This document shows positions 6,861 to 13,355 of a stretch of DNA of 13,355 nt, piece after piece. The first letter of the stretch is position 1. Each line of letters begins with the position of its first letter. This stretch comes from CAYRTD01 sp964426915 (lineage in GTDB: Bacteria; Bacteroidota; Bacteroidia; Bacteroidales; GCA-2748055): positions 1 to 13,355 of the forward strand of contig CAYRTD010000115.1 of the NCBI GenBank assembly GCA_964426915.1, written 5' to 3'. The notes under the pieces are model-generated. The model searched no databases. It was not told the DNA's origin and worked only from the letters and a program-made list of their open reading frames with translations. Both the position numbers and the translations under genes were made by a program.

Positions 6861-8978
6861 ATGCAGATTAAAAGCCAATCCGGAAAAATGAAGGGCAGCC
6901 TTATTTTATTTATGCTGTCATTATCCTTTAACTTACTTGTTTCACAGTCTTTCCCAATTATTCCATCAGAATCTGCCGTGGCTGTGGGAGCTTATTATTA
7001 TCCGGAGCACTGGCCGGAAGAACAGTGGGAGCGTGACATAATGAAAATTGCTGAACTGGGCTTTGAATTTACGCATTTTGCCGAATTTGCCTGGGCCCGT
7101 ATGGAACCTGAGGAGGGAAAGTTTGATTTTTCCTGGCTTGATAAATGTGTTGATCTTGCTGGAAAGTACGGACTTAAGGTTATTATGTGTACTCCAACAC
7201 CAACGCCTCCGGCATGGCTGACACATAATTATCCTGAAGTTCTCATTGTTACTGAAGAAGGACGTCGGCTACGTCACGGGACACGGCTTCACGTATCACA
7301 GACCCATCCCGTATATCAGAAGTTCTCTGAACGCATCATCACAAAAATGGCCCAAAGATATGGAGATAACCCTGTGGTAGTTGGATGGCAACTGGATAAT
7401 GAACCCCATTACAGAGGATTGCACGATTATTCAGATCATGCGCAGGCGGAATTTAAAAACTGGCTTAAAGTTAAATACGGGAACATCGACAATCTCAATA
7501 AAGCCTGGGGTGCTTCTTTCTGGAGTATGACATACAATAATTTTGAGCAGATAAGAATTCCGAATAGTGAAGAGACACAGACGTTGAATCCACATACAAA
7601 GCTGGATTTCGACCGTTTTACCGCGGATGAGCTTGCAGAATTTCTTCGTTTTCAGGCCGAAACTCTCCGGCCCCTGATCTCCGGCAGGCAATGGATTACA
7701 ACGAATTACGCTTATTTCAAGTTTTTACCCGTGGTTGATCCTTACAGGAACAGGAAGGACCTTGATTTCGCTTCGCATACCATGTATCTCTTGAGTACGG
7801 CTTTGGAATATCCTGATGGTGAAATGGCCTTCCGGCTGGGAAGTGGACTGGAGCTCGCTTTTTCTGCCGATTTTGCAAGAGGGGTAAATGGAAGAACCGG
7901 AATCATGGAGTTACAACCTGGACAAATTAATTGGGGAAGCTATAATGCCCAGCCTTTACCCGGAGCTGTCAGAATGTGGGTGTGGCATAGTTACGGACTG
8001 GGGGATGAGTTTATTTGTACTTACAGATTCAGGCAACCTCTGTTTGGCGGCGAAATGTATCATAAAGGCATTATGGAAACAGACGGTACTACTCTCGCAC
8101 CAGGAGGTAAGGAATACGCCAGTGCCATAGAGGAATTTAACAATTTAACGGCATTCACAGAAAAGCGTGCTCAATTGCCGGAGGAAAGACAGAAAAGCCG
8201 CACAGCATTTCTCTGGAATTTTGATAATATTTTCGATCAGACTAATATTCCACATAATCAGAACTGGAATGTCTGGGATCATAATTATACTTATTTTGCA
8301 GCATTGAAATCCCTGGGCGTTGAAATTGATTTCATTACCGAAGAAGATGAGTTCAATCCGCAGAAATATCCCTTTATGGTTGCTCCCGCCTATCAACTTG
8401 TAGATAAAAAGCTTGTGAACAGATGGAGAGAATATGTAGAAGGGGGAGGACGGCTGGTGCTGAGTTGCAGGACTGCCCAAAAAGACAGAAACGGACAACT
8501 CTGGGAAGCTCTTTTGCAGGAGCCGGTCTATGATCTTATTGGAGGGAAAATCGAATATAATGATCAGCTTCCACCCGGCGTTTCCTCGTCGGTCAGTTTC
8601 AGGGATGTTTCCTATAATTGGGATACATGGGGTGAAATACTGGAACCGGAAGAAGCTGAGATAATTTCCCGTCATGAGGACAATTTCTATGAAGGCAAGG
8701 CGGCAGTAATCCGGAACAGGATTGGAAAAGGCAGTGTTACTTACATTGGAGTTAATTCTGCCGATCGTAAACTTGAAAAGGAGATTCTCCGGGATCTTTA
8801 TTCCGGGAATGGTTCAGAGGTTCTTGATCTTCCCTGGTATGTTTTTGTTGAATGGAGAGACGGGATATTCGTTGGGGTTAACTACAGTTCCGAAAATTAT
8901 GAACTTCCTGTGAATGAAGAGAGGTTTATACTGGGTAAAAAAATCCTTAAACCGGGAGAGGTTAGTGTATGGAAGTGA
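6861..8978 (+). CDS. GH42 family beta-galactosidase, secreted
   Basis: The 705-residue product has a signal peptide (MKGSLILFMLSLSFNLLVSQ at residues 10-29). It then shows a GH42 (beta/alpha)8 barrel that starts GAYYYPEHWPEEQWERD (43-59). The acid/base is E181 in GWQLDNEPHY and the nucleophile is E350 in GIMELQPGQINWG. A trimerisation-type domain follows (AFLWNFDN from 449), and a small C-terminal beta domain ends at SVWK. GH42 enzymes remove beta-linked galactose from oligosaccharides, here in the periplasm. Starts at 6834 and 6888 are also in frame. The one at 6861 is preferred for its A-rich upstream bases; 6888 would give a shorter signal peptide. The beta-helix lipoprotein follows 82 nt later, likely in one transcript. 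Confidence 0.92.
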   Translation: MQIKSQSGKMKGSLILFMLSLSFNLLVSQSFPIIPSESAVAVGAYYYPEHWPEEQWERDIMKIAELGFEFTHFAEFAWARMEPEEGKFDFSWLDKCVDLAGKYGLKVIMCTPTPTPPAWLTHNYPEVLIVTEEGRRLRHGTRLHVSQTHPVYQKFSERIITKMAQRYGDNPVVVGWQLDNEPHYRGLHDYSDHAQAEFKNWLKVKYGNIDNLNKAWGASFWSMTYNNFEQIRIPNSEETQTLNPHTKLDFDRFTADELAEFLRFQAETLRPLISGRQWITTNYAYFKFLPVVDPYRNRKDLDFASHTMYLLSTALEYPDGEMAFRLGSGLELAFSADFARGVNGRTGIMELQPGQINWGSYNAQPLPGAVRMWVWHSYGLGDEFICTYRFRQPLFGGEMYHKGIMETDGTTLAPGGKEYASAIEEFNNLTAFTEKRAQLPEERQKSRTAFLWNFDNIFDQTNIPHNQNWNVWDHNYTYFAALKSLGVEIDFITEEDEFNPQKYPFMVAPAYQLVDKKLVNRWREYVEGGGRLVLSCRTAQKDRNGQLWEALLQEPVYDLIGGKIEYNDQLPPGVSSSVSFRDVSYNWDTWGEILEPEEAEIISRHEDNFYEGKAAVIRNRIGKGSVTYIGVNSADRKLEKEILRDLYSGNGSEVLDLPWYVFVEWRDGIFVGVNYSSENYELPVNEERFILGKKILKPGEVSVWK

Positions 8979-9060
8979 GCTTAAACTGAAAGACAGATGT
9001 TTACGGATCTGGCAGATGAATAAATGTAAAACTGCTGATGAAATTTTAAATCCTGGTATC

Positions 9061-10689
9061 ATGAAATATTTTTCTTCAGGCTTAGTGTTTATATTGTTGA
9101 TGAGCTCCTGTAATTTTGAAGCGGTAAACGAGCTCTTACCACCGTCGATGCTGAGCTATGAAAACACAAGTGAACATCCCCTGGTAATAGATTATTCCTT
9201 TTCCGGATACAAACAGGGTATGGAAAAGCCGGTCTGGAATGCTGCAGGACTACCCCATATTTTTGTTGATAGCCTCGGGGCTGTTCCCGACGACGGGCAG
9301 GATGATATAGATGCTATTCAGGCTGCTGTTGATTCAGCCGGTAAAATCGGGGGTGCAGTCATCCGTTTTTCCAAAGGAAGGTACGATTTTGATGTGGATA
9401 CGAAGGAGAGATTTGTGAAGATTCCCTATTCAAATATTATACTATTGGGTGCAGGTGAAGGTCCCGACGGTACCACCCTGTATGATCATACTCCTTCAGA
9501 GACTCCTGTTCCCGGAAAACTTTGGCTGGCCGGCGTGCATCCCTCTTTCTTCAGTGTCAGCCCTGTTCACCTGCTGGAGAAATTCGTTCCCGGTGATAAT
9601 AAAATGAAAAAAGTAGCAAGTCTGAAACGGGGCGACAGGGATCAGACCTATCTTGAGATCCTTGAAGCTGAAGAATTGTCCGACAATAAAATTTATCTTT
9701 TAACCATGTCGACACCGGACAGGGAATTGCTGTCTGATCTTATATATCCTCTTGAAGAAGCAGGAGAGAATTATGAGAATCTTGAGGGAAGTAATATTTA
9801 TAAAATACGGCAACTGCTAAAAATTAAAGAAATAAATAAAAACAGGCTCATACCCCAAAGCTCTGTTATCTGGAAAATAAAAGATGAATATGATCTAATG
9901 CTTTGGGAGTTCCCGGTAGAATTTATTCAAAATACGGCCATTGTTGGCTTTCATATGGAAACCGCATGGCATGAAGAATTTGATCATCATAAGAATTCTG
10001 TTCACGATAATGGCTGGGATCATGTTAAGTTCAATCTCTGTTATAATAGTTATGCCTATGCATTAATCCATGAAAATCCTTCCACGGCAATTTCTGTGTC
10101 CAATTCCCTGAACTGCAGTGTATTTGAATGCAGGATAAGAGGGAATCCCGGTCATAACGGCTTTGGTGTCAGTGGATATTCAACGAGAAATCTTCTATAT
10201 AATCTGAAAGGCGGGAAAGCTTTTCATACCTACACTATCCAGGGTTTTTCTTCCGGAAATGTGTTTCACAATTGTTTTTCCGGCGAACCGTCATCCATTG
10301 ATTGTCACGGAGGACTGACGGTATATAATTTGTTCGATAATATGTTCGGGGGAGCCTGGATGCACGGAGGGTCTGCCGCAAATCTTCCTCCTGCCCATGC
10401 ACAAAGACTCACCATCTGGAACTGGAAAGTCGGCATGACAGAGCCTTATAAAGGAAGGATCAAACAAAGCATTGCGGGGTTTAGAGAGACGCCCGGGTTT
10501 CTTTTTGCCGGTATTTCAGGTATATATGATCAAATGTTGTACATGTCTGATATGAAAAAAAAATTAATGAGTGAGGATTATTCCGGCGATTGGGGCAATC
10601 TGCTTGATTTTAATGAAGATCCGCCAATTCCATCACTATTCTTATTTCAGAGATCAAACCGGATAGATGACGAATTTATAATAAGGTAA
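9061..10689 (+). CDS. Right-handed beta-helix lipoprotein (pectate-lyase superfamily, DUF4955-like)
   Basis: The 542-residue product has a lipoprotein signal (FILLMSSC, lipidated Cys17). After VIDYSFSGY (42-50) comes the classic entry of Pectate_lyase_3 proteins: FVDSLGAVPDDGQDDIDAIQ (68-87), AAVDSAGKIGGAVIRFSKGRY, then IILLGAGEG. The second half repeats short beta-helix coils with Asn/His-rich turns (NSVHDNGWDHVKF, NGFGVSGYSTRN, SSIDCHGGLTVYN). This layout suits GH28/GH141-type hydrolases or polysaccharide lyases, and the DUF4955-type proteins of Bacteroidota. No catalytic set can be assigned with confidence. The ATG at 9061 is chosen because it opens exactly on the lipoprotein signal; the in-frame ATG at 8914 lies inside the GH42 gene and adds no signal. 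Confidence 0.75.
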   Translation: MKYFSSGLVFILLMSSCNFEAVNELLPPSMLSYENTSEHPLVIDYSFSGYKQGMEKPVWNAAGLPHIFVDSLGAVPDDGQDDIDAIQAAVDSAGKIGGAVIRFSKGRYDFDVDTKERFVKIPYSNIILLGAGEGPDGTTLYDHTPSETPVPGKLWLAGVHPSFFSVSPVHLLEKFVPGDNKMKKVASLKRGDRDQTYLEILEAEELSDNKIYLLTMSTPDRELLSDLIYPLEEAGENYENLEGSNIYKIRQLLKIKEINKNRLIPQSSVIWKIKDEYDLMLWEFPVEFIQNTAIVGFHMETAWHEEFDHHKNSVHDNGWDHVKFNLCYNSYAYALIHENPSTAISVSNSLNCSVFECRIRGNPGHNGFGVSGYSTRNLLYNLKGGKAFHTYTIQGFSSGNVFHNCFSGEPSSIDCHGGLTVYNLFDNMFGGAWMHGGSAANLPPAHAQRLTIWNWKVGMTEPYKGRIKQSIAGFRETPGFLFAGISGIYDQMLYMSDMKKKLMSEDYSGDWGNLLDFNEDPPIPSLFLFQRSNRIDDEFIIR

Positions 10690-10784
10690 TTCTGAGTATC
10701 ATTAATAATTCAGGCATTTTGACACATATGACCTTTTTTTAAAGACTATGCTTTGTTATCTTGCAGTAATATAAAATCTGAACT

Positions 10785-11870
10785 ATGAAACATCTAACTA
10801 CCATCTGCAGTATTTTTATATTAATATTATTGGCTTCATGCAGCCAGCCCGTAACAGAAAAATTTGAAGTACAGCGGGGGACTAACATTTCTCAATGGCT
10901 CTCTCAGAGCAGCAGGCGGGGTCAGGAAAGGGTGGATTGGTTTACTGAAAAAGATATGGACCTGATCGCGGAAATCGGCTATGATCATATACGCCTTCCG
11001 GTTGATGAAGAACAATTGTGGAATGAAAGCGGGGAAAAAGAAACTGAGGCTTTTGATCTCCTTCATGAGGCAATCGGATGGGCAATTGAACGTGATCTGA
11101 AAGTGATTGTTGATCTTCATATTATTCGTTCCCATCACTTTAATAAGGACGATCGCCCCTTGTGGACCGATCCTGCTGAACAGGATAAATTCGTTGATCT
11201 CTGGCGGCAGCTTTCGGAAGAACTTGGAAAATATCCGGTTAATGAAGTGGCATATGAACTGATGAATGAAGCGGTAACCGACGATCCTGATAAATGGAAT
11301 ACTCTGATTGCACGGGCACACGAAGAAATAAGAAAAAACGAAACGGAAAGAGTGATTGTCATCGGATCCAATAAATGGCAGTCGGTGAACACATTTCCCG
11401 ATCTGGTTATTCCCGAAGATGATCCCAATATTCTTCTGAGTTTTCATTTTTATCATCCTTTGGTGCTGACTCATTACACGGCATCCTGGGACAAAATTGG
11501 TGAATATACGGGTCCGGTAAATTATCCCGGGAAGGTAGTGCCGGATAGTGCACTTGAGGATTTACCTGAAGATCTCAGATCGCATGTAGAATACTGGGGA
11601 AGAAATTATAATATAGACTCCATGAGGGCGGAAATACAACTTCCGCTTGAGTTTGCAAAAGAGCATAACCTCCCACTTTACTGTGGTGAATGGGGGGTCC
11701 TTCCTACGGTTCCTGAGGAAGACCGTCTTGCCTGGTATTCCGATTTCAGGCAGGTATTGGAGGAAAATAACATCGGCTGGGCTCACTGGAATTACAAAGG
11801 TGGATTTGGTATTGTTACAGGTGACATGGAGAAGAATGAGGAGTTGATTGGGGTATTGATGGGGGAATGA
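10785..11870 (+). CDS. GH5 family endo-glycosidase lipoprotein
   Basis: The 361-residue product has lipobox LASC (Cys19). It forms one GH5 (beta/alpha)8 barrel: RGTNISQWL at strand 1, HIRLPVD (68-74), VIVDLH (107-112), the acid/base E162 in AYELMNEAV, FHFYHP (220-225) and the nucleophile E302 in LYCGEWGV. W332 in GWAHWNYKGG closes the active site. The family retains configuration and cleaves beta-1,4-glucans, mannans, xyloglucan and others; the subfamily cannot be read by eye. It is probably anchored in the outer or inner membrane leaflet. The last codons (IGVLMGE) already lie in a G-rich tract that continues into the spacer, so the original C-terminus may have been altered slightly. A 95-nt spacer separates it from the beta-helix gene. 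Confidence 0.9.
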   Translation: MKHLTTICSIFILILLASCSQPVTEKFEVQRGTNISQWLSQSSRRGQERVDWFTEKDMDLIAEIGYDHIRLPVDEEQLWNESGEKETEAFDLLHEAIGWAIERDLKVIVDLHIIRSHHFNKDDRPLWTDPAEQDKFVDLWRQLSEELGKYPVNEVAYELMNEAVTDDPDKWNTLIARAHEEIRKNETERVIVIGSNKWQSVNTFPDLVIPEDDPNILLSFHFYHPLVLTHYTASWDKIGEYTGPVNYPGKVVPDSALEDLPEDLRSHVEYWGRNYNIDSMRAEIQLPLEFAKEHNLPLYCGEWGVLPTVPEEDRLAWYSDFRQVLEENNIGWAHWNYKGGFGIVTGDMEKNEELIGVLMGE

Positions 11871-11937
11871 TTGGGGGTTGTTGGGAGTGAGGGAGTAATA
11901 AGGGATTACGGGATTTAGGGATTACGGGATTTAGGGG
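11850..11937 (+). repeat. G-run tract with 2 x 16-bp repeat across the end of the GH5 gene
   Basis: About ten runs of three to five G lie on the plus strand with 4-7-nt gaps (11850-53, 11861-65, 11873-77, 11883-85, 11891-93 and on). Within it, agggattacgggattt is repeated exactly at 11901-11916 and 11917-11932. The GH5 stop codon (11868-11870) is inside the tract. The spacing fits a G-quadruplex motif in DNA or in the mRNA 3' end. Confidence 0.75.
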
Positions 11938-11947
11938 ATCTTTAGGC

Positions 11948-11987
11948 GTTGAATTGTTTAATCGTTGAATCGTTGAATCGTTTATGG
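11948..11987 (+). repeat. 8-bp tandem repeat (gttgaatc-like, five units)
   Basis: Units gttgaatt, gtttaatc, gttgaatc, gttgaatc and gtttatgg follow one another without gaps. Two central units are identical and the others differ by one to three bases. It lies between the G-run tract and the heptamer array in the GH5-GH29 spacer. Confidence 0.7.
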
Positions 11988-12013
11988 GTTTCTATTGGTT
12001 GAAAGGTCACACT

Positions 12014-12118
12014 GATTACCGATTACTGATCACCGATTACCGATCACCGATTACCGATCACTGATTACCGATCACCGATCACCGATCACCGATCACCGAT
12101 CACCGATCACTGTTCACC
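12014..12118 (+). repeat. 7-bp tandem repeat (gatYacY, fifteen units)
   Basis: Fifteen consecutive heptamers follow the pattern gat-t/c-ac-c/t; only the last, gttcacc, departs from it. The left units alternate gattacc and gatcacc, while 12070-12104 is five identical gatcacc units. It ends 47 bp before the GH29 start codon. No function is known to me; slippage could change its length and so the spacing upstream of the fucosidase gene. Confidence 0.9.
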
Positions 12119-12165
12119 AACACCACTAAAGTTAAGAGCTTTTTTTGAAACAAAAACCAACACAT

Positions 12166-13251
12166 ATGGACAGAAGAAAATTTCTCAAAGCCGGATCAAT
12201 GGCTGCACTTTTTTCCGGAATGAATTTTAATTTAGCAGATGCAGGTTTTAATTCCTTTCCGGATGAAAATATTGAACCGGATCCATGGCAAAAAGAATAC
12301 ATGGATCTTAAATTCGGGATGTTTGTGCATTTCGGGATCAATACCTTTTACGACAAGGAGTGGAGCGAGGGAGATCTGGATCCTTCGGCTTATAATCCGA
12401 CTGAGCTTGACACGGATCAATGGTGCAGAGCAGCAAGGGATGCCGGAATGAAATATCTTGTTTTTACCTCCAAACATCATGACGGCTTTTGTAACTGGGC
12501 TACTTCTTTTACCGATTACTCTGTTCTTTCCAGCCCCTTCAAAGAGGATGTGCTTGAATTGCTTGCAGGATCAGCAAGGAAATATGGACTTAAGCTCGGT
12601 TTGTATTATTCCCTCTGGGACAGTAATAACATCTTACATAATTCCAATGAACATGCGTATGTGGAATTCATGAAGAATCAGCTGAATGAACTTTTGACCA
12701 ACTACGGAGATATATTACTTATCTGGTTTGACGGCTTTTGGAAGAAGCAGCAATCCGGCTGGAAGTTACCTGATGGATCGGATCCTTCTCCCGACCAGTT
12801 CATTCATTCCTGGCGTATGGAAGGGGCTTATCGCTGGGAGATGGATCATCTTTACCGTTACATCAAAGACCTTCAGCCCGGTTGCCTGGTAATGAACAAT
12901 GCTACCTCCAAATTCAAGGCTGTTCCTCTGCATCCTGTAGATGCGCTTTGCGGTGAGCGGGCGCTGACATACAAGAAGTACCAGAGAGTCTGGGAATTTT
13001 TAGGAAAGAAACGATATTATCCATTCCAGATCGAAACCACCATGTCGGCAAAAGGAAATAAAAAATTCCCCAGCGGCAACTGGTTCTGGCATGAATGGGA
13101 TGATTCGGTTATCAGTGCAGAGACGATAAGGGAATACCTTGAGCTTGCAGATAAAATGAATGCTAATTTACTCCTTAATGTGGGTCCGAATTCGAATGGT
13201 AAATTGAGGACTGAGGATTTGGAGGTGTTGGGGAGGGGGATTAGGGGTTAG
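12166..13251 (+). CDS. GH29 family alpha-L-fucosidase
   Basis: The 361-residue product starts MDRRKFLKAG and continues with a short hydrophobic stretch, a twin-arginine-like export signal. The GH29 barrel follows: FGMFVHFGINTFYDKEW (50-66), TSKHHDGFCNW (101-111), GLKLGLYYSLWD (141-152), the nucleophile D189 in LIWFDGFW, and LLLNVGPNSNGKL near the end. It releases alpha-L-fucose from glycan ends with retention. The acid/base is not assigned. The ATG at 12166 is used because the longer frame begins at a TTG 21 nt upstream. The protein stops straight after the catalytic domain, without the C-terminal beta-sandwich many GH29 enzymes have, and its last residues (LGRGIRG) are coded by a G-rich tract. 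Confidence 0.92.
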   Translation: MDRRKFLKAGSMAALFSGMNFNLADAGFNSFPDENIEPDPWQKEYMDLKFGMFVHFGINTFYDKEWSEGDLDPSAYNPTELDTDQWCRAARDAGMKYLVFTSKHHDGFCNWATSFTDYSVLSSPFKEDVLELLAGSARKYGLKLGLYYSLWDSNNILHNSNEHAYVEFMKNQLNELLTNYGDILLIWFDGFWKKQQSGWKLPDGSDPSPDQFIHSWRMEGAYRWEMDHLYRYIKDLQPGCLVMNNATSKFKAVPLHPVDALCGERALTYKKYQRVWEFLGKKRYYPFQIETTMSAKGNKKFPSGNWFWHEWDDSVISAETIREYLELADKMNANLLLNVGPNSNGKLRTEDLEVLGRGIRG

Positions 13252-13267
13252 GGAGTAGGGATTGGGG
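13230..13267 (+). repeat. G-run tract across the end of the GH29 gene
   Basis: Six G runs of three to five (13230-33, 13235-39, 13244-47, 13251-53, 13258-60, 13264-67) are separated by 1-4 nt. The GH29 stop codon TAG (13249-13251) lies inside. The composition and units such as ggattagggg resemble the tract at the end of the GH5 gene. Confidence 0.75.
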
Positions 13268-13355
13268 ATTGCCGATCTTATGAAAAGACATTGTATTTTA
13301 TTCCGGAAAAAAGTAAAAAATCCTCTTTACTTTATCATTTATAACCCGCTCAATC
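13268..13355. other. AT-rich tail of the window
   Basis: No gene starts here. A weak inverted pair, aagtaaa (13311-13317) and tttactt (13326-13332), is present without a T-run, so it is not called as a terminator. Confidence 0.25.

Noticed and set aside
8145..8675. 176-codon minus-strand frame
   Set aside because: It is antisense to the GH42 gene, whose domains are continuous and well conserved here.
8914..9060. Longer N-terminus for the beta-helix lipoprotein
   Set aside because: It would overlap the GH42 gene by 65 nt and bury the lipoprotein signal 49 residues inside the protein.
10719..10755. Bacteroidota-type promoter before the GH5 gene (TTTTG and TATGCTTTG)
   Set aside because: The -7-like box has one base too many between TA and TTTG, and the spacing to the -33-like box is too long, so it is not supported.
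10836..11474. 212-codon minus-strand frame
   Set aside because: It is antisense to the GH5 gene and is explained as a shadow of its codon pattern.
12014..12118. Heptamer array as a CRISPR
   Set aside because: Units are only 7 bp, contiguous and have no spacers; no cas genes are present.

Overview
The window looks like chromosomal DNA from a free-living, polysaccharide-degrading member of the Bacteroidota. The grounds are AT-rich spacers, A-rich rather than Shine-Dalgarno-rich leaders, many secreted or lipoprotein carbohydrate-active enzymes, Tat-dependent Gfo/Idh/MocA and GH29 proteins, and REP-like or simple-sequence intergenic repeats. An assignment below phylum level is not supported. There are nine intact protein genes and one broken one. 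No tRNA, rRNA or CRISPR was seen.

Left part (1-2455): a palindromic interspersed repeat and a pair of small REP-like hairpins open the window. They are followed by a nitroreductase-family gene with its own intrinsic terminator, a secreted TapB/DUF3108-like protein, and a convergent Schlafen/AlbA_2-type regulator on the minus strand.

Junction (2456-3132): a 174-bp MITE-like element (12-bp imperfect terminal inverted repeats, flanking direct repeat, 98-bp internal palindrome) sits inside a small reading frame. The frame can be read through in register once the element and one target copy are removed. It then shows one frameshift and ends on a stop overlapping the start codon of the next gene. 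The internal palindrome core is the same sequence that starts the window.

Right part (3132-13251), all on the plus strand: an unrecognised secreted protein and a galactose-mutarotase-like lipoprotein (2-nt spacing); a Tat-exported Gfo/Idh/MocA oxidoreductase closed by a strong terminator; then a GH42 beta-galactosidase, a beta-helix (pectate-lyase-superfamily, DUF4955-like) lipoprotein, a GH5 lipoprotein and a GH29 alpha-L-fucosidase. Together they look like a periplasmic or cell-surface glycan-trimming cluster for a fucose- and galactose-decorated polysaccharide. No SusC/SusD pair, sulfatase or regulator of the hybrid two-component or ECF type is visible, so this is either part of a larger locus or an unusual PUL-like cluster; the substrate is inference.

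A second striking layer is simple-sequence DNA. The GH5 and GH29 genes both end inside G-rich tracts with many GGG runs (G-quadruplex-like). The 295-bp GH5-GH29 spacer also carries three successive tandem arrays of periods 16, 8 and 7 bp.
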